The position numbers and the translations under genes are program-made. A stretch of 64,000 bases of DNA from Siphonodentalium dalli (Eukaryota; Mollusca; Scaphopoda; Gadilida; Siphonodentaliidae), in the NCBI GenBank assembly GCA_032622095.1, contig CP136063.1, positions 91,801,980 through 91,865,979 on the forward strand, written 5' to 3'. Position 1 is the stretch's first letter. Each line of letters begins with the position of its first letter. Under the pieces are notes generated by a model. That model was not told the DNA's origin. It saw only the letters and a list, made by a program, of their open reading frames with translations, and made no database searches. This document shows positions 10,605 through 20,783 of this stretch, piece by piece.

Positions 10605-10784
10605 CTCAGCTCTTTTCTCGAGGTCCTCCCATGGCCACTCGAAGTCTCTCTTCTCTTCAGCCCGAGAGCGACTCTCCGATAATTGATTCTCCAGCTCCTC
10701 GATGCGGTTAAGCCGGTCTAAGAGGCGTTGATTATCGTAGGCATATGCCACACACAGGAAGGTGAGGGCGGCCAACAATCGCAT
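10605..10784 (-). CDS. Secreted precursor exon 1 (signal peptide, KR sites)
   Basis: ATG at 10,784-10,782; 60 codons ending GAG|GTAAGC, phase 0. Residues 1-15 (MRLLAALTFLCVAYA) are a typical signal peptide. Residues 21-35 (LLDRLNRIEELENQL) form a short coiled-coil-like helix. Dibasic sites follow at 45-46 (EEKR) and 57-58 (LEKR), bracketing an acidic decapeptide with two Trp. The layout of signal, propeptide, KR and downstream exon-2 chain is that of a processed secretory precursor (neuropeptide, hormone or venom-like). A TATA and CCAAT box lie just upstream. Family not recognised. Confidence 0.85.
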
Positions 10785-10840
10785 GCTTGAACTGAAAATA
10801 ATGGTCTGAATTATTTTAAATATTTTTTATTTGCTCGATC

Positions 10841-10876
10841 CATATATAAACACACAAGGGCAAAAGGGGATTGGCT
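10841..10876 (-). promoter_or_regulatory. TATA and CCAAT boxes of precursor gene
   Basis: On the minus strand GCCAATC (10,876-10,870) is followed by TTTATATATG (10,850-10,841), about 57-66 bases upstream of the ATG. This would place transcription start near 10,815 with a ~30-nt leader. Both are conserved in copy 2 (gattggc near 44,992, catatataaa near 44,964). A TTATTTTCAG just before the start codon resembles a splice acceptor, so an upstream non-coding exon is an alternative. Confidence 0.55.
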
Positions 10877-11560
10877 GACAAGTGTTGCCACTTATAATAA
10901 TCTCCTCTCCCCTTTGCCAAACACCACGGCTATACAAAATAAGCATTGTCATGAGCAAGGAAATATGTTATAATAATAGTTTTGAACAAGTAATGATAAC
11001 ATACAATATAAGTAATGGGTCACTTGAACCACACCCAAGCATATCATCTATCATCTAACAGTTACCAAATCGACTCATATCGTCAAAAATCGCGTGAGAA
11101 ATAGAAATATTAATGTTGATATTATTAAATACTCATACAAATCAAAATGATATTTGTGTCGACTCGGATGCAAAATTGCTAGGTCAGAACACAAAATTAG
11201 TGTATAATTAAAAACAATAGCTTATCATTTTGTATCATGCATTGTTTTTGAATTATATGGAATAAATACTGTTTACATCAAGTAATGGGTTGTTTCATAT
11301 TTTATTTTATGTAAAAGAAGACCGTGTGATCAAAAAGGCAATAAACTGATCAAGAGACTGAAGTTGATCTGAACGATAGAGAGGTACGAGCAGGGGGTGA
11401 TGGAGCGAGATGTATGTCAATGAGGGAGAGGTAGACGTATTGCATCATTTGCATATGCGTGGTGTCGACAGCTTTATTGGATTCGACATATACTTCGATA
11501 ACAATCTAGATACATGTACATGTATATCAATCGTTATAGTTTATTCTCTTTTCTTCGGTT
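10877..11560. other. 5' flank of precursor gene
   Basis: AT-rich and conserved in copy 2. Near the promoter an imperfect inverted repeat (gggcaaaagggga / tcccctttgcc) spans about 10,858-10,919. Nothing else recognised. Confidence 0.5.
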
Positions 11561-11564
11561 AATA

Positions 11565-12085
11565 TATTGAAATCGAAACGTGTTGTTTCTTTAATGAAAC
11601 GATGCACGTAATGGCGGATAACAGTATTAATTTCGTCACTCAGTTATGGACTGCTGAACAAAAGTGTCTTGACTGATATGGTATTCACATCAAACGGGAT
11701 CAAACTGCTATATTGTCCCAGACTTTCGCTAGCATATAGTGAGCATTCAAATATATACTTGTCAGCGGTCTTATCGAAGAGACCACAACTGCATGGTTAA
11801 GAGTCTATTGATGGTTATTGGAGCTGGCATTGTATAATATTAAAACTAAATATTAGAATTTGCGAATTTTATCTGCTTTTTAAAATCATCTAGAGGAGAG
11901 TCTCTGCAGTGGTATTCCATTAAGGAGTTCCAAACTGCGAGCCATTTTTGGGGAAAATGAATCGATTATTTCAGTGTCGCGACGAGTAGGGGCGAAGTCA
12001 CTTGCATTTCTCAGGTCGTAATCAGTTGTATCCGCAAAAAAGGGAGCAGAATTGAGACCAGATAGTTTGCAGCATTCTGGTTTAA
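11565..12085 (-). mobile_element. LINE ORF2 3' end, degenerate (RT C-terminus and knuckle)
   Basis: Minus-strand conceptual reading gives, across frameshifts, APFFADTTDYDLRNASDF, then W-N-S-L...SPLDDFKKQIKF, then a CSCG...D-K-Y-I-F-E-C-S-L-Y knuckle and a terminal INTVIRHYVHRFIKETTRF. These are the usual C-terminal blocks of LINE reverse-transcriptase proteins in marine invertebrates. 5'-truncated and dead. Copy 2: about 45,683-46,190. Confidence 0.7.
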
Positions 12086-12499
12086 GATTTTATGTAGAAC
12101 TGACAGCTATACATATAGTGAACATTATACGAGTGTGCAAAGATTATCTATTGCATCTAACGACACGCCCATACTTGCTTGCTTGTTTGTTGTGGAATTC
12201 CCTCCTTTAGGTGAGGAGCACCCCATTATTGGGTATATCAAATAATGATAGTAAAATAAGTCTAGTAAAATCAGGTAAAACTGTGATAATGATAAAAGAG
12301 TTGATAAAATTGTGGTAATAGTGAATTAAAAGATTGTTGTGTGTGTAAGTTAACACCTAAGAGCTTTTGAATTGAGCTTTCATATGTACATATGTACATG
12401 TATATTTTTGTTTTGTTTTTAAGATTACTGTTTTAGTTAAAATTTGTCGTGTTGACAAGAATATTTGTAGTTGTCTTGCCTGTACAGCTCGGTTAGTTT
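12086..12499. other. Unassigned interval between LINE fragments
   Basis: AT-rich, low-complexity stretches rich in GATAA and AAAT, plus an acatatgtacatgtata palindromic patch near 12,385. No gene seen. Confidence 0.45.
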
Positions 12500-12950
12500 G
12501 TCAAGTTATATGTGCTTGTCTGCTTCTGTTTTTAAAATGTATACTCTGTGCACATGGATTGAGTATAAGAAATTTCTTGCCAGTTTTTCAATTTGTATTT
12601 TCTCTGTATCAGTAAGGTTCCAATTTTCTAATTTTGTGCAGTATATAGTTAACTGAGTTAAGAGATCTGGTTGGTCAATATTGTATGTGTCAGTAATGAT
12701 TTTTGGGAGACATAATTTGAGTTTTTGTATGTAGCATTGTCGTTGGTTGTTAGTGTTAGTACATTGTGAGACGAAGTGTATTCTGTCCTCATCAGTTAGT
12801 TTGCAGAGTGGACATTCGGCAGAGATGAGGTTTTGCCTGAATCTTTTTCTATTGATTTGTAGTAGATAAGTATCTGTCATCAGCCATGTTTTTATAATAG
12901 CCTTTTTTGTGGCCCATTCTGTTGCATCATGAATTATGTTGTCTGAGATG
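12500..12950 (-). mobile_element. LINE C-terminal fragment (CPLC...H...C knuckle)
   Basis: A minus-strand ORF of 124 codons plus an in-frame upstream extension (ATEWATKKAIIKTWLMTDTY) reads LLQINRKRFRQNLISAECPLC, then HFVSQC and a Lys-rich tail. This C-x2-C...H-x4-C block with a preceding TYLLQ.N..RF is the common C-terminus of another LINE family. No RT core adjoins it. In copy 2 (46,622-47,170) a ~104-bp insertion (47,036-47,139) and indels break the frame. Confidence 0.65.
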
Positions 12951-12972
12951 GAATAAAATATTATTAAATATG

Positions 12973-12987
12973 GGGGGGGGGGGGGGG
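12973..12987. repeat. Poly-G run
   Basis: Fifteen consecutive G in copy 1; the copy-2 site (47,210-47,219) is shorter and flanked by a ~15-bp difference. One of several G or C homopolymers in the window (6,270; 19,481; 22,561; 23,992; 53,189; 56,164), all unequal between copies. Confidence 0.85.
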
Positions 12988-13462
12988 TAAAATAATATTT
13001 ATAAGTCAGGAAAATCCGTCAACTGGAGCTTCTGTCACTAGGAAATTAATTTCCCTATGAATTATTTTCTATGAATTGGGACAGTTTATGTGGCTAATTT
13101 TAGAACATTACTAAATTCGTCGATATGATTAGCCCAATGTTATCAGATTTGCCATTTAGTGTAAACATATTTTATTCCTCTTTATAAACATATTTCATAT
13201 ATAATATGTTATATAATATTACATTGAAAAAAGTGGACTTGGCAGTAACCGGATGCTTAACTGTGGCCATTTCCGACATAGGAATGATTGTTTGGCATTA
13301 TATATGATGATAGTGTCTTATGAGATTAAATTCATTATTGTTACTCCTTAAAGGCCCACTTAATTTTCGAACCACCAGATCGCATTATATAAAATATATG
13401 CCATATTATATACATGTACCATTTGAAAGAGGAAGCTCCAAAACATTGTATTATCAACTTAA

Positions 13463-13931
13463 AGGTACTCAATCCGTAAAGAGGGTCCCCATCTCAACAG
13501 ATTCCAACAACAACAATCCGATCAGAGGGTCCTATATTACTATTTCTTTGGCTTTGGGGGTAAAAAATATTTGATTCGAGTCGAGGAACCCATCAAACAA
13601 AGCTCAGAGTTATTAGATATTGATTTTTGAATTTTTTTATTAACTCGAGATGAGTACTAATAACTGCCGTAATCTGCTCTGGATGTGTACTCCAAATCTA
13701 TTCAAACAGACAAGGATGGATAACTCTAAAATCAAGTGGTAATTTTAACGCAATTTTGACTGAGTTCTGGGCCAGATAGTATTCCCGATAATGAAAAATA
13801 ATAGATTTCTAAAATCGATATCTAACAAATCTGAGCTTTGGTGGGTGACTTCCTCGACTCGAATCAAATATTTTTGACCCCCGAAGCCATTGAACTAGCA
13901 ATTGAGATGAGTTTTATCGGATTGAGTACCT
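13463..13931. mobile_element. 469-bp TIR element with TTAA target duplication (copy 1 only)
   Basis: Starts AGGTACTCAATCCG and ends with its exact inverse CGGATTGAGTACCT, flanked by TTAA on both sides (13,459-13,462 and 13,932-13,935). The arms remain inverted-complementary for ~190 bp. The copy-2 site (caacttatccggtg, near 48,396) lacks it. TTAA duplication is the hallmark of piggyBac-type transposition, but TA with AAGGTACTC ends fits equally. No transposase; non-autonomous. Confidence 0.85.
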
Positions 13932-14482
13932 TTAACCGGTGTGAACATGTTGTTTTTGTTGAGGTACATGTACCGACGTGTTTTCTGTGCTACAAAATCT
14001 ATTATTTTCAATGGAAGGAGAATAACTCTATCACTTTGTTTGAATTATGTTGCATTATGGTAGCCAACGGGGGAAATGTTTCTATGATTTGAGCTATTGT
14101 CAATAACACTATGGGCACCTTCTGAGACATAGGCGTTCCAAATGTTGATGAATTATAGTATTTAATCATATTTTATCTCAACTATTGTTATTACAACCGT
14201 ATGTCAAGGCACTAAAAAATAATCTGTGACTCAAAATTAAATGAGCCTTTAACCATGTATATATTATATCACTTGTGCCTCATTCCCCCAGTGCCCGGTT
14301 GACGTTGATAGTAATGATAGGGGCTTCTGTTACACTATACGTATAATGATACCATCTAATGCTGTATTCGTGGTGCATGTAGTGAAGGTTTCGTTCCGTC
14401 AATCGTAGCATTAGATTTGCCATCTGTCGATAGGCACCACCTCACGACTAAATCACGAACGCTCATCGGATACAATTCGTAT

Positions 14483-14563
14483 GAATCTTACACATAGCGG
14501 TATATAGAGCATTCAAACTGAATCTTACACATAGCGATATATAGCACTCAAACTGAATTTTTC
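14483..14563. repeat. 35-bp minisatellite, ancestral short allele (2 units)
   Basis: Two units of GAATCTTACACATAGCGATA... separated by tatag(ag)ca.tcaaact, then tttctgcagaatg. The same locus in copy 2 holds ~87 units (49,057-52,094). Confidence 0.9.
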
Positions 14564-14664
14564 TGCAGAATGAGTTTTGAAGATATAATTCCGTTCGTTC
14601 GTGGTGTACATGTATATTGTTTCAAGACCTTACTCACGACTGCTCGCGATTGAAATAAACTTAT

Positions 14665-16007
14665 TAACGCCCTCTGGTGTATACTGTCCTGTATATTCTA
14701 TATAGCTATGGTTCGCTGGGCGTTTTATAAATAGATAACGGGTTTTTTTCCCGGTAAGTGACAATTTGCAGTAGGTCCCTATTTGCGGAGGTCTATTCGC
14801 GGAAGTCCCCTAAAATGGTCGAAATATGTTGATTTTAATGAGGGAACGGGTGCGTATATGTCAATTGATACGTATTTTAAACAAATAACGACACGATCAT
14901 CATAACAGTGGTTTGTTCTATCAATCATATCATCATCATCATAATACGGAACAAGTCTTGCGACTTTTCGTCCCAATAACATTATTTGCAATGTTTGTTT
15001 ACAAATATATGTATCGTCATTCGATATTTACTTGTGAGTCACTTGAACATATTACTTGTCGTCGAACTCGTATTTTATATAATAGAAGAATGAGTCTATG
15101 TATGTTTTGAATTGATCGAGTGTTGGAGTCTCAACAGCGAAGTCTGGCAGAGAGTTCCAGCTATTTACCACTCTCTGCGTGAAGAAATATTTTCCTATGG
15201 GCATCTGTAGCTTTTATTATGTCCTCTTGTTCTTCCTGATGAATGTCTTTCTAATAGGTCACAGGCCTTGATATTGTAATGACCATTCAACAGTTTATAT
15301 ACCTCGATTAGATCTTCTCTAAATCTTCGATATTTTAAATACATCAGATTGAGTCTTATCATTCTGTCTCGGTGGCATAGAGTTTTGATTTGACGAACTA
15401 GTTTCGCTGCTTTTCTTTGTATTTCTCTAACACAATGTTTTGATATTTGTGATGTGGGCTCCATGCAGAGTTACAGTATTCGATGATAGGTCTGACCATG
15501 CTTATGTAGAGCGATTAGAAAGTGTCGATGTCCAAGTTCGTGAAAGTTCTACTGACTATGCGGATGATTTGAGAAGCTTTATTGTTTTAGGATATTGTAG
15601 GAAGGCTAATCTGGCCGTGTCAAATTGAGCTATAGCGATGGGATATCTCGCAGGACAACACATTTCGGGTTTTCGTGGGGTGTGTATTCGCTGGATGTCT
15701 TATAGTTGCAGTATGTAACTATTATGACCGAGTTAATTACTTTCGATGTTTAGGTATGGAGAATGGATAGGGCCATGCACTCTTGAAGATTTTATGGCGG
15801 GAACACAATGCCTCCGATTTTTGATCCGCATTTAGAAGCTTTCTGGTGTGGTGAATGAGAAACCTGCAGTAATAAGCCGTAGTTTTTTTGTAATAATTTG
15901 AAGGATTAGTTGTTTTAACGGAATTATGAGGCGGTGCATTCATGTAACCAATATATTTTATATTATAAGTTACATTTATGGCTAATAATATGATCTTGAG
16001 GGCGTTA
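14665..16007. mobile_element. 1.34-kb TIR element enclosing a LINE fragment (copy 1 only)
   Basis: TAACGCCCTC at 14,665-14,674 is inverted as GAGGGCGTTA at 15,998-16,007. Copy 2 is short here (gattgaaatgaaccaaacatatacttat, around 52,170-52,196). Subterminal pieces (gggcgttttataaatag; the inverse of ataaaatatattggt...aattccgttaaaacaac) match member A at 3,905-4,150, so smaller relatives exist. The interior includes a LINE 3' fragment at 15,040-15,640. Possibly a TIR element with a nested LINE, or a mosaic. Confidence 0.55.
15040..15640 (-). mobile_element. LINE RT C-terminal region, degenerate
   Basis: Minus-strand reading gives the classic blocks in order: ...VSRTFTNLDIDTF, SLYISMVRPIIEYCNSAWSP, IQRKAAKLVRQIKTL, RMIRLNLMYLKYRRFREDLI, EVYKLLNGHYNI, GKYFFTQRVVNSWNSLPD, and TLDQFKTYIDSFF. 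One internal stop and frameshifts are present. About 200 codons of the thumb and connection region of a CR1/Jockey-like RT protein; 5'-truncated. Absent from copy 2. Confidence 0.85.
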
Positions 16008-16806
16008 CCATTTCTGATTATGGTTTTCTGGTACTTATATGCGCGTGTTTATATAACCGGCTATCAACAAAAGTCAAATCCCCCAGATTTGATAATCCTA
16101 TATACAGAGGTGATGGCTCTCCGATCGGCAGCCACGGATAGCTTGGCGTTCAAATTCGCGCGGTATTAACTACCTGGACTATATGAATCAGGGAGCTATT
16201 ATTTATTTGATTTTTACATTATATCTAAATTATTTAAACTTTTGAATTAATGGGGGAATGGAGTTTTGTGAATGTGAAATTTATTTAAATAGCAGCGGTA
16301 CTTCTGAAGTTCTGGGTTTTTTTTGCAGGTAAAATTGTCTGCCGGATAGCCCTGTCGTACAGTTGGGGATTTATTTAGAAAAGTAAACAGAAAACCTATG
16401 ATTTTTCTTGCATTTTCAATTATCATCTGGTATCAATCAAACTGGACTGGCCCACAGGGTTTAAGTTTGTGAATTTGACTGAAACCCGAGTTAAACACAT
16501 GTATGTCAACCCAACTATTTGAAATACACGCAACTAAATAATGAATTTCTCAAAGTCAACGACCTACGCGGCTGTGGTTTTACTTCTTTCGATGTCATTT
16601 CAATGATACCCATAACCATGCATTTGAATATAATGATTATTTGGAGCATATAACCCACCCATCTTCTCAACAAAATGTTAATACAGTTAAAATCAACTCG
16701 ATGTCAATGTTTGTCATGCTTAGTCTTTAATATAGATATGTACCTCCAGGAACGATTAAGAACTGAAACTGTCACCAGATATAAGTCTTTCACGAAAATA
16801 TGTTTA

Positions 16807-16866
16807 TCAGTTTTGAATTCGCGTAGCACGGTGCGCATATTCAAAGTGCTCGAATTCAAAACTGAC
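16807..16866. repeat. Short hairpin TCAGTTTTGAATTCG
   Basis: TCAGTTTTGAATTCG at 16,807 pairs with CGAATTCAAAACTGA ending near 16,866. Copy 2 (53,666-53,709) keeps a shorter version. Confidence 0.6.
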
Positions 16867-16957
16867 GGGAAATAGTACTGCGCGAATTTAAATACGCCGA
16901 GTAAGGTATACCGGGAAATAGTACTGCGCGAATTTAAATACGCCGAGTAAGGTATAT
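16866..16957 (+). repeat. 46-bp tandem duplication (copy 1 only)
   Basis: CGGGAAATAGTACTGCGCGA and the 26 following bases occur at 16,866 and again at 16,912. Copy 2 has a single version near 53,710, so the duplication is recent. Confidence 0.9.
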
Positions 16958-16970
16958 ATTTATTATCCAT

Positions 16971-17953
16971 ATCACTCCAGGTCAAGTGGTTCTGTTAGTC
17001 TGCTGTGATATTGGTGGTCCCGCTGAATTGCTATGGTGCTGGTTGGGCAAACTGATGCTGTTAAGAAAAGGTACCGTTATTTTGTTCTAAAGTTGTCATT
17101 TTCACGGTGTTTGGCTAATCCAAGCGATTTAGAAATAAAAAAGACAATGTCTGCATGAAACATCATAAACAAACAAACAAACATATATAGTTTTGAAAAA
17201 TTTAACAATGGCTACGCTGGTATTTGAAAAATAATTGTGAATAGCCATCTTATCTATAGTCGATCTGCAACAACTAATACAACCAGAGTTAAAAATATTT
17301 CCGCAATATATATGTATTTGAATGGTCGATACACATACTGGTTTTTTCCTATATGTTTAGATTATCCGGACACAAGCCTGCAAATAGTGTGCAGAATGAG
17401 GTCCCCAGAGGGTGAATTTAGTGATGCTATCCCACACAGCGGGCTAGCATCACCAAATTCACCCTCTTGAGATCTCATTCTGCTTAGGCCTCATCTTCTG
17501 GGAAGTATCTATAGTATCAAATTAACATTGTTTTTAGTTACATGTACATTTCCCTTCTAGGAAGTTTCTATATCCCCTAATTTGCAGAAGATAAAATTCA
17601 TAATTGAGGTACCCAATGGGTGAACATCACCAACTTCAACTGGGGAACTTCAATCTGATTCTGTGTCTGCCATAGCGGTTGACGGCCTTAGCAGAATGAG
17701 GTCCCCAGAGGGTAAATTTAGTGATGCTAGCCCGCTGTGCGGGATAGCATCACTAAATTCACCCTCTGGGGACCTCATTCTGCAAATGACAGACACGCTA
17801 TTTGCAGGCTTGTCCGAACACCGCGAAAATGACAAGTTTAGATAAAATAACGATACTTTCCCGTAACAGCATAAGTTTGCTATAACATAAGCATAGCTAT
17901 GAAGCAGGACCCACCAGCACCATAGCACATTAGCAGGACCATTTGACCAAGGA
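16971..17953. mobile_element. TIR element, family X, with nested foldback
   Basis: The left end (ggtcaagtggttctgttagt...gatattggtgg) and right end (ccaccagcaccatag...aggaccatttgacc) are inverse. They match the ends of the element at 1,408-1,902, including the internal gggcaaactgatgctgttaa. A separate ~446-bp foldback has inserted inside (17,371-17,816). Copy 2: 53,771-54,774. Confidence 0.65.
17371..17816. mobile_element. Foldback element whose arms are themselves hairpins
   Basis: Outer inverse ends AAGCCTGCAAATAG / CTATTTGCAGGCTT. Each arm contains a ~90-bp near-perfect hairpin starting CAGAATGAGGTCCCCAGAGG (17,395-17,484 and 17,692-17,781) with a short GC-rich loop. In copy 2 (54,163-54,612) a ~30-bp sequence beginning GGTTTTTCCTATATGTTTA flanks both ends; copy 1 has it only on the left. 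Confidence 0.75.
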
Positions 17954-18850
17954 TTTATATGTTGTTGCGATGATATAATGCGTATTTACGTTGAACCCGT
18001 GTAAACTGTCACATATTAAAATTTCAATTACGTAAAATGTCCTTTCTAAGCCAATGAAACTCAACACCTCAGCTGAGGCTCAATATTATGTGGGCATTTT
18101 GGTTCCTCAACTCTAGAACAGTTCAAAGAATGTTTACATATTCACTTTATTTTGCAATGAACGACGTTCTGGTAAATTCGAATATTAGAAATAATAATAG
18201 TTTTGTACTCACATGTATTGCAATCCGGGGTATAGATATCAATAAGAGTTTCCTTTTCCAATCGTCAAGTGTCGAGTTGATAGAGAGTTCCGCTTTTTAT
18301 ACATCGAGTTGAATAACCTAGTCGATCCAGTAAAACAAGTTTATAAAAAACATTGCATAATCTGAATGGGCAGTTATAACTAGCCAACAAACGATGCTAT
18401 AATTTTAAGATACGACTTAGCGATTTACCGTACATGTTGCTGGCATATGTGCCAAATCTCTCTAGTTATGACTAGAGTCGGAATCGGCTGACCTTCGCGT
18501 TCTCAATTATTGTTATTTAACCCATTCCAATACATGTCTGGAGGACACTGTTAACAATGGATTAATGCGATAATCATCTGGACTATCTAATGCGCCATGA
18601 AGTCGTGTAACGTGTAGTTGGTAAATACCTAACTCTGCGCCGCCAAAAAGTGGTCAAACTAACTCATCAGCTGACAAGACAGTTTAGACGCGTTGATGTT
18701 AATGTACAGTATATGATATATGTATGCTGTCTTCGTTGAGTAAAACCAGAGGCACTGGGAGCTTAATTTTGGAAGCGGGTAGATACAGGTCTGTTATAAT
18801 ACTACATTAGATCATGTCACGAATATGTACTGTGACTAATACCCGTAGAA
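17954..18850. other. No gene recognised
   Basis: Conserved non-repetitive AT-rich sequence in both copies (54,775-55,660). Only short ORFs that are not conserved between copies. A small palindrome ctctagttatgactagag lies near 18,460. Confidence 0.5.
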
Positions 18851-18954
18851 ATCATATTCGACCAGTACAAAACCTGAGAACTTTTTGAAGCTTCGACAGG
18901 AAACTTTGTATAGAAAACACAACGCGGGGAATATATTTATTAGTTATTACCTGT

Positions 18955-19500
18955 TCCTTAATAATGTACTTCACTCTCGGTGAAGGTCCCAACTCTAAAC
19001 TGCACGATGGTACTAAAATATCTGTGCCAAGTTTCAAAAACATTGACCTAAAAATGTAGGAATAAAAGCTCGAACAAAATTATGCATGTTGCAAAAAAAA
19101 ATTCCAAGTCTAAAAAGGTGGATAACTCCACCAAACCAAAAAAAAGTCGGACAGACGTCATAATCGCAGGTGCACAGGTTCCCATGGCACTTAATATATG
19201 TGCCAAGTTAAAAAAAATGACCTAAAATGTAGGGATAAAAGCTCGGACAAAATTATACATGTTCCTAAAAATATCTAAGTCGAAAAAGAGGGATAATTCC
19301 GCACAAAAAAAGTCCAACAGACGTCATAATCGCAGGTGCACAGGTTCCCATGGTGGTTGATGTCTGCCAAGTTTCACGGAAAATGATCAAAAACACCTGA
19401 GAAAAACTCCGGACAAAATTTCCGTCCGCGGACGACGGACGGACAAGCTGATTCCAGTATACCCCAAAACTTCCTTCCGGGGGGGGGGGTATAATAAGAA
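18955..19500. repeat. Internally tandem dispersed repeat (units ~165-177 bp)
   Basis: Three degenerate units begin at about 19,026, 19,203 and 19,368 (ccaagtt...aaa.tgacctaaaa.gtagg.ataaaagctcgg). They share cagacgtcataatcgcagg and gcacaggttcccatgg. The array ends with gtccgcggacgacggacgga, ccagtatacccc and a G run before tataataag. In copy 2 (55,740-56,180) about 130 bp of the first unit is deleted. Confidence 0.7.
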
Positions 19501-19941
19501 ATATATTCCCCAAGTTTTCAATTCGACTTTATAATGTTTACGTCCCAGGTTTTATACTGGTGGAATATGATCTCTACGGGCGTTAGCCAGAGTAGAGATT
19601 CATGGCAAGCCCTACTATATCACGGACCTTACATTTACATAGAAAGGCTCTGGTGACGATCTCGTGTAAACGCCATGCAACCCGATAAGAAAATAATTGT
19701 GTTGTCGAACTGATTTAGACGGCCGATCATACAAAAAAGTGACATGGAATACTCAACGCATGGGTTAGTGTTAAATGTCTGGAAGTTCTAATATGAAAAA
19801 TACATGTATACAAATACCACAAACTACAGCATATATTGTCACCAAAAGACTGCAATGGCATGAAAGACTTTGATAATAAATTATAACTTTATCTGTTAAC
19901 ACTTAACAAAGTAAAATGTGAAGATGAAAATATCAATGAAT

Positions 19942-20615
19942 GGCTGCGGACACACGTACCACAGTAGCGATGGCATAGTAGGTGCATGTGACAATTTATT
20001 ATGGTGGAGTTTTGTGACAATAATTATGTGCCATAGCAAGCTATGTTGCCCGCTGAGTTTCCGCACAATGAGTTGACTGGACCAATTAACCCATTGCGTT
20101 TCACCAATGTTGATATCTGCTCATTACGTTTTGCTACATTGTATTATCTGCGATATATATAATTGCACGATCGATCGTCTAGAATTGGGTTTGACCGTGG
20201 CAACCCTCATTCACTCAGATTTTATGCACGTATAGTATTTTATTGATATGCTCTCACTACTTATATTAATTTCATGGGTATTAAGACAGTTCCCCAATTG
20301 CGTTTTTAATTTTGCGACGTTTAGTTCTACGCATAATTCCGCTAACATTATCATGTGGGCATATGAAGCTGCGTCGGAACTGTTGGGGGAAATGCAGCTG
20401 AAAGAAAGTATCTGGAATAAACAAATCGAACAATATACACAAGAACCAAAACAAGAAAAAGACTGATCATAACGAACTTTGGAAGACTTATTGTGCGAAT
20501 ATGCAGCGGGCGACATGGCTAGCTATGGCATATTAAGTGTGACGACCAGTTGTCCCCAAACTCCACCATAATAAATTGTCACACCATAGCTACGGGGGTA
20601 CGTGTGTCCGCAGCC
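19942..20615. mobile_element. 674-bp TIR element with AAT target duplication (copy 1 only)
   Basis: Perfect 19-bp TIRs GGCTGCGGACACACGTACC (19,942-19,960; inverse at 20,597-20,615), flanked by AAT at 19,939-19,941 and 20,616-20,618. Copy 2 has the intact single AAT site at 56,627-56,629. A second inverted block (acaatttattatggtggag / ctccaccataataaattgt) and gcccgctg / cagcgggc extend the arms. A 3-bp duplication and GG-starting TIRs recall PIF/Harbinger elements, but AAT is not the usual TWA, so the class is uncertain. Confidence 0.88.
20211..20516 (-). other. Unrecognised ORF inside the 674-bp element
   Basis: A 101-codon minus-strand ORF occupies the middle of the element. The overlapping plus-strand 72-codon ORF (20,248-20,466) ends in a Lys/Glu/Gln-rich helix-like tail (MQLKESIWNKQIEQYTQ). 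Neither resembles a transposase. Could be captured host sequence or chance; no second copy is available to test constraint. Confidence 0.2.
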
Positions 20616-20783
20616 AATATCTGAGATTTACATTCTGATTTGCTACCAATTCACATTGTGACAAAGATCAATCTCATCTTTATTCTCGGAACGAGTCTCG
20701 TTGACTCTTGGTCAATACTAATATATTATGTATTTCAACATTGGAACATAACAATAATCTTTTACACCGTAACTTTGGATATG

